From Sphaerisporangium rhizosphaerae (GTDB taxonomy: Bacteria > Actinomycetota > Actinomycetes > Streptosporangiales > Streptosporangiaceae): a stretch of 64,000 nucleotides of DNA. Every line of letters starts with the position of its first letter. Within the stretch, counting starts at the first letter, position 1. The translations under genes were made by a program, and so were the position numbers. Positions 9,063-18,222 of the stretch are shown one piece after another. The notes under the pieces were generated by a model that was given only the letters and a program-made list of their open reading frames with translations, was not told where the DNA came from and ran no database searches. The DNA lies in contig NZ_JBHTCG010000041.1 in assembly GCF_042665155.1 (NCBI RefSeq), forward strand, positions 1 through 64,000, given 5' to 3'.

Positions 9063-11386
9063 CGGCGGACGCGAGCGTCGAAGAGGTCCTGCGTCACCTG
9101 CGGGGCAAGGGCGTGACCCAGGGCTGGGACGTGGTGTGCGCCCTGTCGGCGCACAAGGTCAACGAGTTGTTCCAGCGGCAGTTCGTGCAGGACCTCGTGT
9201 CCGGGGACCACCTGCCGCCCATCTCGGGCACCGTGCCGATCATCGACGACTACGCGGTCGAGTTCGCCGACGTCGTCCTCGGTCATCCGCTGATCGCGTT
9301 CGACCCGGCACGGGACCCCCAGGCGGCGCGGCTCACCATCCCGGTCGTCTCCGGGATCGCCCGCACCGTCCTCACCGCGGGCGGAGCGGCCAAGGTCGTC
9401 TCCACCCAGTGGATCACCGGCGCGCAGGGCTACACGATCACCGGCACCGTGCCGCTGGGAAAGGTGAAGGGAGAGGTCGAGCACCAGACCCACGTGTCCC
9501 TGCGGATCGGCGACGGCAAGGACTTCTTCGCCGACCTCGGCGTGCCCGGCGCGGCGGGCACGCTGCTCGGCGCGTACTTCCTGCGCCTGCTCGCCGATCC
9601 CGGCGCCGGGTACGGGCGGTACGCGCTCGGCACGCTGGACTACACGCCGAACGCCACCGACCTCACCCCGGCCGGCGACTTCGAGCTGGCGACCCAGCGG
9701 GACCAGGCCGACCCCGCGGACCCCGGGCGGCTGCTGCTGTTCGTGCCCACGGCCTACAACCCCAAGGGCGGCACGCAGACCTCGCTTCCCCTGGCCGACG
9801 TGGTCCCCACCGGAATGGACACGACGCTGCTGGTGTCCGGCAGGGTGCTGTTCGGCGGCATCCTGCGCGACCTGGTCGCCGGCGTCGTCGGCGCGGGCAA
9901 CGTCGGCGCGGACGGCGACGCGTCGGACGCCTGGTCGCTCACGGTCACCGGGGGGAGCATCAGCGTGCCCGTCCGGTACACCAGCGAGTACGGGACCGTG
10001 CAGGCGGGCTGGTGCGGCAAACGGCAGGACGTCTACGTCACCCTGAAGGACATCGCCTTCCGTTCCTCCGGAGGGGCGCTCACCGGCACCTGGTCGCACG
10101 ACTGGCAGCAGGCATGGAGCGTCGAGGCCGACCTGCCGGCCCTGCCCACGATCTGCGACGAGGGCCAGGTCACCATGACCGTCGAACTGGACACCACCTA
10201 CCGGCCAGGCGTCGACCCGGTCACCGCCGAGATCACCTTCACCTCCTCCGGAGGCGTCGGCGTGAGCTTCCCGGCGCCCGACGGCTCGTTCTTCACGAAG
10301 ATCGACCCTTTCCAGGACGAGCAGGCCCGGCAGCTGACCTGCGACCTCATCGCGAAGGAGATCGTCTACCAGCTCAGCGGCCTGTTCGGCTTCACCGTCC
10401 CGCACATCGGCGCGTTCGCCGTGACCAATCTGCTGTTCCCCGGACGGCAGACCGCCCGGCTGCTGTCGGCCCACGTGCCCGGCGACCTGGTCGCGTTCGG
10501 CACGCTGGACGCGCCCGGCTTCGCCGTGTCCCCGCCGCTGTCGGCCGTGACCACCGCCGAGACCGTGCGGCTCGCCGCCGACCGGCCGGTCACCTGGTCG
10601 GTCCCGCGCGGCGGCGGCCGCATCGGTGCCGACGGGGTGTACACGCCTCCCGCCGGGCTTTCCCGGCCCAAGGTGGTCGTCGTCACGGCCACGGCGCGGG
10701 ACCCCATCACCGCGGAAGGGGACGACGCCGATGGCGAGGTGGTCCGCGACGCCGCCGGGAAGGGCTTCGCGACGGCCCGGCGGGCGTACGCGGCGGTGGT
10801 GGTGACCCCCGCCCAGGTGACCGTCGCGCCGATCATCTCGGTCTTCGAGGCCCGTGACCAGGCCCGCGCCTTCACCGCGCGGCTGCCCGGGTCCGCCGAG
10901 AAGGCCACCTGGTCGATATCCCCGGCCGTCGGGACGGTGGACGACACGGGCCACTACACCCCGCCCGCGAAGCTGGACCGGCCGGTGGCCGTGACGCTCA
11001 CCGCGCGAATCGGAAAGGAGAGCGGCAGCGCGCGGATCGTCGTCTTCCCGGCGGCGCCGGTCGCCGTGCAGGTCACCCCGTACGCCCCCGCACCGCTCGG
11101 CCCGGGCGCGGCCCGGTCGTTCACCGCCGCCCTGGGCGGCGACCCGGTGCGGGCCGAGTGGAGCGTCCTGCCGGAGGTCGGGCGGATCGACCAGGACGGC
11201 CGCTACACCGCCCCGGACACGGTGCCCGCCCCATGCGCCGTGCTCGTGGTGGCACGCGACCCCCGCACCCCGGCCCTCGGCGGCACCGCCGTCGTGCTCC
11301 TCACCCCCGACGGCGACGACACCGGCGCCGTCATCCGGCCCGCCCCCGCCCAGCTTCCGAACCGACGATCGGACGACCTCTCATGA
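9059..11386 (+). CDS. P47/TULIP-like protein with C-terminal Ig-like repeats (775 aa)
   Basis: The ATG at 9059 overlaps the previous stop (ATGA). Near the N-terminus, GWDVVCALSAHKVNELF matches the opening signature of P47-type TULIP proteins (GWD...A....N), known from clostridial toxin gene clusters, where they are lipid-binding accessory proteins. The central 450 residues are beta-rich, as expected for TULIP folds. The last 250 residues contain about three similar Ig-like units, each ending with a W-S-x-x-x-x-x-G-x-(I/V)-(D/G)-x-x-G-x-Y-T-(P/A)-P pattern. The fusion of the two parts is unusual. It sits inside the LodA/LodB operon, so it may help deliver or scaffold the oxidase; that role is inference. 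Confidence 0.75.
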   Translation: MTADASVEEVLRHLRGKGVTQGWDVVCALSAHKVNELFQRQFVQDLVSGDHLPPISGTVPIIDDYAVEFADVVLGHPLIAFDPARDPQAARLTIPVVSGIARTVLTAGGAAKVVSTQWITGAQGYTITGTVPLGKVKGEVEHQTHVSLRIGDGKDFFADLGVPGAAGTLLGAYFLRLLADPGAGYGRYALGTLDYTPNATDLTPAGDFELATQRDQADPADPGRLLLFVPTAYNPKGGTQTSLPLADVVPTGMDTTLLVSGRVLFGGILRDLVAGVVGAGNVGADGDASDAWSLTVTGGSISVPVRYTSEYGTVQAGWCGKRQDVYVTLKDIAFRSSGGALTGTWSHDWQQAWSVEADLPALPTICDEGQVTMTVELDTTYRPGVDPVTAEITFTSSGGVGVSFPAPDGSFFTKIDPFQDEQARQLTCDLIAKEIVYQLSGLFGFTVPHIGAFAVTNLLFPGRQTARLLSAHVPGDLVAFGTLDAPGFAVSPPLSAVTTAETVRLAADRPVTWSVPRGGGRIGADGVYTPPAGLSRPKVVVVTATARDPITAEGDDADGEVVRDAAGKGFATARRAYAAVVVTPAQVTVAPIISVFEARDQARAFTARLPGSAEKATWSISPAVGTVDDTGHYTPPAKLDRPVAVTLTARIGKESGSARIVVFPAAPVAVQVTPYAPAPLGPGAARSFTAALGGDPVRAEWSVLPEVGRIDQDGRYTAPDTVPAPCAVLVVARDPRTPALGGTAVVLLTPDGDDTGAVIRPAPAQLPNRRSDDLS

Positions 11387-12627
11387 CGCCCCCCGCCGCC
11401 AGGCTGTTCCCGCTCACCATGACCCACCGGCCCCTGGACTCCATCGAGAGGCTGGCCGCCCACCTGCAGACGGCGCTGACCATCGAGCTCTCCACGATCC
11501 CGCCCTACCTGTGCGCCCTGTACTCGATCACCGACCCCTCCTCGGAGGCGTCGCGCCTGATCAGAGGCGTGGTCGTCGAGGAGATGCTGCACATGATGCA
11601 GGTGGCCAACCTCATGAACGCCATCGGCACGCCCCCCTCGCTGGCGGAGGAGCATGTGCCCGTCTACCCTGCCTACCTGCTCGGCCACGCGGAGGGCGGC
11701 CCCTTCATCCAGCTCCAGCCACTGTCACCCATGCTCGCGCGCACGGTGTTCATGCAGATAGAGCTGCCCGAGTCCAGCCCGCAGGCGCCCGCCGAGGACG
11801 AGCCCTACCACACCATCGGCCAGTTCTACAAGGCCATCGAGCTGGGCTTCGAGACCTGCGTCGCCAGGTACGGCGAGAAGGAGGTGTTCGGGCACGACAC
11901 CGGGTTCCAGCGTGACGACACCTACTTCGGCCCGGGCGGCGGCGAGCTGCACATCGTGCACGACCTCGACGGCGCGAAGGCCGCCATCACCGAGATCGTC
12001 CAGCAGGGTGAGGGGGCCGAGGTCCAGCGGCCGCCGGCGCCGTACGAGGAGCCGTACGGCGGATACGACCACTACGGCGACCGGCTGGACGGCACCTACG
12101 GGCCGATCCTCGGCACACCGTGGGAGCTGTCGCACTATGGCAGGTTCGAGCGCATCGCCCGCGGCGAGGTGAGCCTGCCGCCGATCTACCCGATGCAGGC
12201 CAACCCCTCCGGCGCCGACCTCGACGGCGACTTCCGCAGGCTGTCCTACCTGTTCGACAACTGCTACACCCTCGTGCTCACCGCGCTCGGGGAGGCCGTC
12301 GGCAAGACGGCCCGCCCCGGCCCGTTCTTCCAGACGGCCTTCCCGGTCATGCAGGCGGCCCTGCCGGCCCTGGCGACCCTGCTGATGGGGACTCCGCTGA
12401 ACCCGGCCGCCGATCCCGGTCTCGGCCCCAACGCCGGACCGGCCTTCGTGTACCGGCCCCGCCCCGTGGAGGAGATCGTGGCCGAGGCGGCCGACCTGCT
12501 CGCGCGTCCGCCGTCGGCCTTCGGCGGCGACTACCGGCAGACCTGGCGGCACAACCTCGGCCTCGCCCACCGGGCGCTGGCCGGCGCGGCCGCGGACGAC
12601 CTCACCCTCAACTCGGCGCACGGATGA
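11383..12627 (+). CDS. VioB-type ferritin-like protein
   Basis: The ATG at 11383 overlaps the previous stop by 4 nt and gives 414 residues. The N-terminal domain has ELSTIPPYLCALYSI followed by EEMLHMMQVANLMNAIG, the carboxylate/histidine pairs of the ferritin-like domain seen in VioB-type iminophenyl-pyruvate dimer synthases; these could bind a di-iron or other metal centre. In VioB the domain couples oxidised indole-pyruvate imines. Here it lies directly upstream of an amino-acid oxidase gene, whose imine or keto-acid product could be its substrate. The C-terminal half is less conserved and includes a Tyr/Gly-rich stretch. Confidence 0.85.
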   Translation: MTPPAARLFPLTMTHRPLDSIERLAAHLQTALTIELSTIPPYLCALYSITDPSSEASRLIRGVVVEEMLHMMQVANLMNAIGTPPSLAEEHVPVYPAYLLGHAEGGPFIQLQPLSPMLARTVFMQIELPESSPQAPAEDEPYHTIGQFYKAIELGFETCVARYGEKEVFGHDTGFQRDDTYFGPGGGELHIVHDLDGAKAAITEIVQQGEGAEVQRPPAPYEEPYGGYDHYGDRLDGTYGPILGTPWELSHYGRFERIARGEVSLPPIYPMQANPSGADLDGDFRRLSYLFDNCYTLVLTALGEAVGKTARPGPFFQTAFPVMQAALPALATLLMGTPLNPAADPGLGPNAGPAFVYRPRPVEEIVAEAADLLARPPSAFGGDYRQTWRHNLGLAHRALAGAAADDLTLNSAHG

Positions 12628-12644
12628 CAGGGAGACCCGCAGCA

Positions 12645-14375
12645 ATGTCGTATCGAATCCATCCGGCCGTCGGCGTCGTCCGGGTCGGCAACAGCCCCGA
12701 GTTCTACCTGGCCCCTGAGCGGCCCGGCGCCCTGCCGGTGCTGCCCGGCGGCGGCGCGTTCACCCCAGCCGACTTCCGGGACGCGCGGGGCGCGCTGCGG
12801 CGGCAGGGGGAGCGGTTCGAGGTCTACCTCTACCGTGACGAGGCCGATCCCGGCCGTCCCGTGCGGCCGGGTGAGGACGGGGTGGAACGCATCGAGTGGA
12901 CCGTCCACCTCGCCAACAAGAAGGCGATCTGGTACGAGTTCATGGTCAACGCCGGCGAGTCGGGGTACGCCCCCGACCACCCGCTGCGCAACGCGGCGGT
13001 CACCGACCCCGCCGAACGCCAGAAGATGATCATCGATCCGGGTCCGCGCACCCTGAAGGGCCCGGGCGAGTCGGTGGCCTTCTCCCGGACCGACAACCCC
13101 GGCGGCTATCCGATGACCTTCCCGCCCGAGGACCTGAGGCCGGCCACGATCGACAGCCTCGGCGAGATGCGCACCGACGAGCTGGGCCGGCTCATCGTGC
13201 TCGGCGGGTTCGGCTCCTCGGGCAGCGCCGACGCCGTCCCGGTCGCCGACGACTACGCCAACAACGACAACTGGTGGGACGACACCTCCGACGGGCCGGT
13301 GACAGCGCGGCTGATCATGCGGGACGGGCGGGAGGTGGACGTGGACGACTCCGCCTGGGTGCTGGCCGTCCCGCCCCGCTTCGCCCCGGAACTGAGCAAC
13401 CTCGTCACGCTGTACGACACGATCAGCGACATGGCGGTGCGCAACCTCGGGACCCGGCCCGAGGTCTTCGCCGACGGCTTGTGGCAGCGGGACTTCACCC
13501 CCGACTGGGAGGGCGACATCAAGCCCATCCTGGAACGGGCGCACCACTACGGGTGGGTGGTCGCGATCCCCACCCACCCGCACGACATGGACTTCGGCAA
13601 GCTCGGCGACCCCTCCCCGGTCTACGCCGGGATGCGGCGGTTCTACCTGGACCTCATCCGGCCGCCGGACGCGCCCGACCGGTTCGCCTCCCCCGACAGC
13701 GGGCTGCCGCTCATGCCCTTCCTGGCCGGGGACAACTGCTTCGAACCGGGCCCGCTCTCCTCGCGGTACCTGACCCTCACCCGGACGCAGTTCTTCTACC
13801 TGCAGCAGTGGGCCGCGGGGAACTTCACCACCAAGGGGACGCCCGAACCCTCGCCCGGCGGGCTGCGGGACCGCGTCGCACTGGAGAACTGCGTCGGCGG
13901 CGCCTTCTCCCCGGGCATCGAGATGACCTGGATCTGCCGCAATCCCCGGCTGTACTCCGCGCCGTACCGCATCCGCCGCAAGACCGGGGTGCGGCCGCCG
14001 CTGTCCCTGGGCCAGGACCTGGACCAGGGCCTGGAGCCGGGAGACCTGTCCAAGTACATGGCGGTGCCCTGGCAGGCCGACTTCAACGAGTGCTCCGAGC
14101 AGCAGGTGGGCGACCGGTTCCTGTGGTGGTGGCCGGTGCAGCGCCCCGACTTCGTCTACGTCGAGGACACCGGTGGCCTGCGGCAGGTGGCCTGGGTGGG
14201 CTCCGACGGGGACCAGAACGCCGACGACTACGTGCGGTTCGCCGACGACGTCGAGATGGTCGAGCTGTGGCATCGGCTCGGGTTCGTGGTCAACAAGGGC
14301 ACCGCCGACGACCCGGTCTTCGTCGAGGTCGAGCGGACCCTGCCCCGCGACACCGCGCCGCCGGAGGGTCCGTGA
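12645..14375 (+). CDS. LodA-like cysteine tryptophylquinone (CTQ) amino-acid oxidase
   Basis: The product opens MSYRIHPAVGVVRVGNS, the LodA/GoxA family N-terminus. C416 lies in the family motif CVGGAFSPGIE. W476 (in PWQADFNEC) is 60 residues later, close to the 65-residue spacing of the CTQ pair in LodA (C516/W581); the WWW at 494-496 is a less likely partner. LodA-type enzymes oxidatively deaminate an amino acid and release hydrogen peroxide and ammonia; the substrate here cannot be read from sequence. At 576 residues it is shorter than LodA. ATG 12645 follows GGGAG at 12630-12634; an in-frame ATG at 12624 overlapping the previous stop is an alternative. Confidence 0.9.
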   Translation: MSYRIHPAVGVVRVGNSPEFYLAPERPGALPVLPGGGAFTPADFRDARGALRRQGERFEVYLYRDEADPGRPVRPGEDGVERIEWTVHLANKKAIWYEFMVNAGESGYAPDHPLRNAAVTDPAERQKMIIDPGPRTLKGPGESVAFSRTDNPGGYPMTFPPEDLRPATIDSLGEMRTDELGRLIVLGGFGSSGSADAVPVADDYANNDNWWDDTSDGPVTARLIMRDGREVDVDDSAWVLAVPPRFAPELSNLVTLYDTISDMAVRNLGTRPEVFADGLWQRDFTPDWEGDIKPILERAHHYGWVVAIPTHPHDMDFGKLGDPSPVYAGMRRFYLDLIRPPDAPDRFASPDSGLPLMPFLAGDNCFEPGPLSSRYLTLTRTQFFYLQQWAAGNFTTKGTPEPSPGGLRDRVALENCVGGAFSPGIEMTWICRNPRLYSAPYRIRRKTGVRPPLSLGQDLDQGLEPGDLSKYMAVPWQADFNECSEQQVGDRFLWWWPVQRPDFVYVEDTGGLRQVAWVGSDGDQNADDYVRFADDVEMVELWHRLGFVVNKGTADDPVFVEVERTLPRDTAPPEGP

Positions 14376-15583
14376 GCCGCGACGTGGACGCGCGGCGCGA
14401 CCCGGCCGCGGCGGACGACCTGCCCATGCCGGATGACGGCGGGACCGCACCGGGCGAGGTGGCCGTGATCGGGGCCGGGCCCGCCGGGTGCGCGGCGGCC
14501 ATCGCGCTCCGGTCCGCCGGCGTCGCCGTCACCCTCCTCGGCGGGGGGCGCGATGAGCCGGTCCGGATGGGCGAGTCCCTCCCCGCGGAGGCCCGTCCGC
14601 TGCTGCGCCGGCTCGGCGTGTGGGAGGAGTTCGAGCGGGCCGGGCACCCCCCGTCGCCCGGCATGGCCTCCGCGTGGGCGGGGGAGGACCTGGCCTGGCG
14701 GGACGCCTTCACCGCCCCGCTCGGCGGCGGATGGCTCATCGACCGCGGCCGCTTCGACGCGAGCCTGGTCGAGGCGGCCAGGTCGGCGGGGGTCACCGTG
14801 GTCGACGGAGCGCGTGTCACCGCCGTGCGCCCGGAGGGGGCGGGCTGGCGGCTGTCGATCGCGCCGCCGCGGGGCCCGGGCGGAGGGCCGGCGGCGGAGA
14901 GTCGGGCCGGCCCGCGCGGGCCGCGTGGGCTGCGCGCGGGGTTCGTGGTGGACGCCGCCGGGCGGGCGGGCGTGCTGGCCCGGCGGCACGGCGCACCGCT
15001 GCACGCGGACCGGCTGATGTGCGCGTTCACCGTCTTCACGGGGTCCACCGGTCCTGCGGAGCCGCGCGCGATCCGGCGGCCGGTGATCGAGTCGGCCGAG
15101 CACGGCTGGTGGTACGGCGCGGACGCCGGCGAGGGGCGGACGGCCGTCGGCTTGTTCAGCGACGCCGACGTGTTCCGCCGCGCGTCGGCGGCGAGCGCGC
15201 GGAGCTGGTACGACCTCCTCCGGCGTACCCGGCACGTCTTCGACCTGCTCGGCCGCCCCGGTCCACCCCCCGCCGTGCGGACCGTCCCCGCCGCCTCCCA
15301 CTGCCTCACCCGCCTGTACGGCCGGAACTGGGTGGCGGCCGGGGACGCGGCGAGCGCGTTCGACCCGCTGTCCTCGGCCGGCGTCGTCGCCGCCCTGCGA
15401 TCCGGCCTCGGCGCCGCGACGGGGGTGCTGGCCGCCCTCGACGGCCGGTTCGACGCGCTCGCCGCCTTCCAGCGGCGCACCCAGGTCCAGTACACGTCCT
15501 ACCTGCTGCGACGCCGCGACCACTACGCGGCCGAGGCCCGCTGGCCCGGCGCGCCCTTCTGGCGCAGACGCGCGCCGGCCTGA
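14372..15583 (+). CDS. LodB-like FAD-dependent oxidoreductase (CTQ maturation)
   Basis: The GTG at 14372 overlaps the LodA-like stop (GTGA) and follows GGAGGG. The 403-residue product has the FAD-binding VIGAGPAGCAAAIAL near residue 30, a GESLP block and a late WVAAGDAASAFDPLSSAG motif, as in LodB and related tryptophan-halogenase-like flavoproteins. LodB is needed to hydroxylate the tryptophan and build the quinone cofactor of LodA, so tight coupling to the oxidase gene fits. An insert around residues 165-190, rich in Gly/Pro/Arg, is probably a disordered loop. It is the last gene of the operon. Confidence 0.88.
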   Translation: MSRDVDARRDPAAADDLPMPDDGGTAPGEVAVIGAGPAGCAAAIALRSAGVAVTLLGGGRDEPVRMGESLPAEARPLLRRLGVWEEFERAGHPPSPGMASAWAGEDLAWRDAFTAPLGGGWLIDRGRFDASLVEAARSAGVTVVDGARVTAVRPEGAGWRLSIAPPRGPGGGPAAESRAGPRGPRGLRAGFVVDAAGRAGVLARRHGAPLHADRLMCAFTVFTGSTGPAEPRAIRRPVIESAEHGWWYGADAGEGRTAVGLFSDADVFRRASAASARSWYDLLRRTRHVFDLLGRPGPPPAVRTVPAASHCLTRLYGRNWVAAGDAASAFDPLSSAGVVAALRSGLGAATGVLAALDGRFDALAAFQRRTQVQYTSYLLRRRDHYAAEARWPGAPFWRRRAPA

Positions 15584-15677
15584 CCTCCTCCGCTTCCTCG
15601 CCGCCGCTGCCGGCCGCTCGCCGGACGGCGCCGGTGCGGCACGGTGGAGTGCCGCCGGCCGCGCACCGGTTCCCGGG

Positions 15678-16718
15678 TCAACGGCCCCCGGGACGGGGCG
15701 GGGCGGGGTCCGTGGCGTGGGGGAGGGGGAAGCCCTGTGTGAGGGTGTGGAGGAAGTCGCGCACGAACCGTCCGGCGTCGGCCGCGGTGACGACGCGGGT
15801 GTCCGGTGCGGGCTCGCAGGGGAAGGGCGGTGGCAGGCCCTCGGCGGTGCGCATCAGCCGTGCCCGCCAGAGCGGCCCGTCCGGGAGTACGGCGACGGGC
15901 CCGATAGTGGTCCCGGTCGCCAGGGACGGATCGAGCAGGATGCCCGCCGCCAGCGGGTCGTGCAGCGGGACGCCGCCGCGCCGCCCGGGGGCGTCGTCCA
16001 GGCGCGGGTAGGCGCCGAGAATCGCGGCGGCGAAACGGGCCACGGGGGTGCCCGCCGCGTCCAGGGCGGCGATCGCCTCCGTCGGCAGCAGGACCGTCGC
16101 GGTGACGTCCACCCCGAGCATGACCAGGTCGGCGCGCGGTGCGGTGGCGACCGCCCGGGCCGCGGCGGGGTCGCGGGCGATGTTGCTGTCGCGCACCAGC
16201 CGCTCGCCGGGCACGTCGTAGGGGCCGGAGCCGCCCATCAGCACGACCGAACGATACTTTGTAAAGAGCGCCGGGTCGATGCGCAACGCGAGCGCGAGGT
16301 TGGTGAACGGGCCGAGTGCCAGCAGGTCGAGGTCGCCCGGCCGTTCCCGGGCGAGACGGACGATCAGCTCCGTGGCGCTCTCGCCGGTCACGGCCGGCAT
16401 GGGCCGCGGCAGCCCGTGACGGGCGAGGGGGGCGCCGAGCCCGTCGGTCCCGTGCGTCCCCCGGGGGACGGAGGGCGCGCCCGGCAGCGGCCGGGCCGCG
16501 CCGCGCGCCACGGGCGGCGCGAGCCCGAGCAGGCGGGTGACGCACCCGATGTTGCGCGCGACGTCCCGCTCCGGGCGGTTGCCGGCCACGGACGTCACGG
16601 CGGTGATCTCCACCCCCGGGTGCCCGGCCAGGTAGAGCAGCGCGCAGGCGTCGTCGATGCCGGCGTCGGTGTCGACGACGACGTGCCGCGTGACGTCCGC
16701 TCCGCGAGGGCCGGTCAT
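15678..16718 (-). CDS. nucleoside hydrolase (IunH family)
   Basis: The start at ATG 16718 gives 346 residues beginning with VVVDTDAGIDDA, the calcium-binding DTDxGxDD signature of inosine-uridine preferring nucleoside hydrolases. Further family blocks are present: ITAVTSVAGN, LLALGPFTNLALAL, VVLMGGS and the late HDPLAA. The enzyme would split a ribonucleoside into base and ribose in the cytoplasm. It lies 28 bp downstream of an MtnA/eIF2B-type isomerase gene on the same strand, suggesting a shared role in nucleoside or ribose salvage. Confidence 0.9.
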   Translation of the reverse strand: MTGPRGADVTRHVVVDTDAGIDDACALLYLAGHPGVEITAVTSVAGNRPERDVARNIGCVTRLLGLAPPVARGAARPLPGAPSVPRGTHGTDGLGAPLARHGLPRPMPAVTGESATELIVRLARERPGDLDLLALGPFTNLALALRIDPALFTKYRSVVLMGGSGPYDVPGERLVRDSNIARDPAAARAVATAPRADLVMLGVDVTATVLLPTEAIAALDAAGTPVARFAAAILGAYPRLDDAPGRRGGVPLHDPLAAGILLDPSLATGTTIGPVAVLPDGPLWRARLMRTAEGLPPPFPCEPAPDTRVVTAADAGRFVRDFLHTLTQGFPLPHATDPAPPRPGGR

Positions 16719-16746
16719 GCGCCCGGTTCTCCCGCCCGGTCGGCCT

Positions 16747-18087
16747 TCATGTCGCCGTGCGCGGGGGAGGGGCCGGGCGTGTGGAGCCGCCGGCCGGGGT
16801 GCGGGCGCCGGGAGCGGCGAACACGCCGGTGGCGGGGGCGCCGGGTATTGCGGGGATGCCGGGCATGGCGGGAACGCCGGGCATGGCGGGAACGCCGGGC
16901 GCGGGGAAACGGGGCGGGACGACGGCGCCGGAGGCGGCGGCACTCGGAGCGGCGGAACCTGCGGTGGCGGACGCTGGGGCGGCGGAACCTGGCGCGGCGG
17001 CGTTCGGAGCCGCGGCGTGCGGGGTGGTGGCATCGGGGGTGGCGGAGCCGCCGGGCGGGACGGCGAAGTGGTCGGCCACGCGGGCGGGCTCGAAGGCTCC
17101 GTGCTCGGTGACGATGCGGGTGACCAGGTGGGGCGGCGTGGCGTCGAAGGCCGGATAGTAGCCGCGGGTGCCCTCGGCCGCGGTGCGCGTGCCGAGGACG
17201 TGCAGCACCTCCTCCCCGTCACGGTGCTCGATCTCGACGTCCGCGATGCCGGGGGACAGCGGGTCGGGGGCATGGGCGAGCACGTACATCGGCGCGCCGA
17301 AGGCCCGGGCGGCGAGCGCCACCGCGAGCGTTCCCACCTTGTTCACCACGTGGCCGTCCATGGTCACCCGGTCGGAGGCGGTCATCGCGACGTCGGCCAG
17401 CCCGTCGGCCAGCGCCGAGGGCACCATGCCGTCGGTGATGACGGTGGGCCGGTAGCCCATCTCCACCAGCGTCGCCGCGGTGAGCCGCGCCCCTTGCAGG
17501 TAGGGGCGGGTCTCGGTGCAGACGAACTCCAGCCGCTTTCCCATGCGCTCGGCGGCCTGGACGGCCGCGACCAGGTAGGCGTCGCCCCAGCAGTGCGTGA
17601 GCACGCGGGCGCCGTCCTCCAGCAAGGCGGCGGCGTTGCGGCCGAGCGCGTCCGCGCCCGCGCGGTAGGCGGCGTCGTGGGCGGTCGCCGCCTCGGCGAC
17701 GGCCCTCACCAGTTCCTCCCCGGAGGCCAGCGCCAGCGGCCCGTCCACGGTGGCCGCCAGGATGGCGGTGACGGCGTCCCGGATGTGGTTGTTGGTCGGC
17801 CGGGTGGCGATGAGCCGGCGGCCGGCGGCGCGCAGGCTCTCGGCGGCGGCTCCCGGCCCGGCGCGCCGCGCCTCGCGGGCGGCCAGGGTCATGCCGGCGG
17901 TGGCGGCGAACAGCGGGCCGTGGCTCTGGGTGACCATCTGCTCGATGGCCACCGCGACGTCCTCGGCGGTGGCGCAGTGCACCCAGCGGCGCTGGAACGG
18001 GTAGACCCTGCGGTCAAGGATGTCCACCCCCTCGTCGGTGGTCTGTACCGAGTCGGCCAGAATCGGTGTGTCGCCCGTGCCGCTCAC
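16747..18087 (-). CDS. MtnA/eIF2B-alpha family sugar-phosphate isomerase with low-complexity tail
   Basis: The GTG at 18087 follows AAGGGATGG. Residues 1-340 match the family of methylthioribose-1-phosphate and ribose-1,5-bisphosphate isomerases: RPTNN, LTHCWGDAYL with the catalytic-type Cys, VCTETRPYLQGARL, ITDGMVPSAL with the catalytic-type Asp and VNKVGT. The true substrate is uncertain; the neighbouring nucleoside hydrolase favours ribose salvage. The last roughly 105 residues are a disordered Ala/Pro/Gly tail, including tandem PAMPGV hexapeptides encoded by an 18-bp DNA repeat. Such a tail is not part of the family and may be a recent expansion. Confidence 0.85.
   Translation of the reverse strand: MSGTGDTPILADSVQTTDEGVDILDRRVYPFQRRWVHCATAEDVAVAIEQMVTQSHGPLFAATAGMTLAAREARRAGPGAAAESLRAAGRRLIATRPTNNHIRDAVTAILAATVDGPLALASGEELVRAVAEAATAHDAAYRAGADALGRNAAALLEDGARVLTHCWGDAYLVAAVQAAERMGKRLEFVCTETRPYLQGARLTAATLVEMGYRPTVITDGMVPSALADGLADVAMTASDRVTMDGHVVNKVGTLAVALAARAFGAPMYVLAHAPDPLSPGIADVEIEHRDGEEVLHVLGTRTAAEGTRGYYPAFDATPPHLVTRIVTEHGAFEPARVADHFAVPPGGSATPDATTPHAAAPNAAAPGSAAPASATAGSAAPSAAASGAVVPPRFPAPGVPAMPGVPAMPGIPAIPGAPATGVFAAPGARTPAGGSTRPAPPPRTAT
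16842..16895. repeat. tandem 18-bp repeat, 3 units, within the isomerase tail
   Basis: Three head-to-tail units of CGGGCATGGCGGGAACGC (the first with changes) encode PAMPGV-type hexapeptides on the minus strand. A partial fourth unit follows. This kind of array can change length by slippage. Confidence 0.85.
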
Positions 18088-18222
18088 GTGGCCATCCCTT
18101 CATCGAGACCGTGTCGGGTTCCAGAGTGCCCGGCGCCCGCCCCGCTGCACACCCGGCGCCGGCGGCCCCGGCCGATCGGACCGGCTCGCCGAAGGGGATG
18201 AACGCCGCAAGCGCCCCGGCGA

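Noticed and set aside
8660..10954. 764-codon minus-strand open frame opposite the P47-like gene
   Set aside because: Gly/Arg/Asp-rich antisense artefact; the plus-strand genes are start/stop coupled and have better composition.
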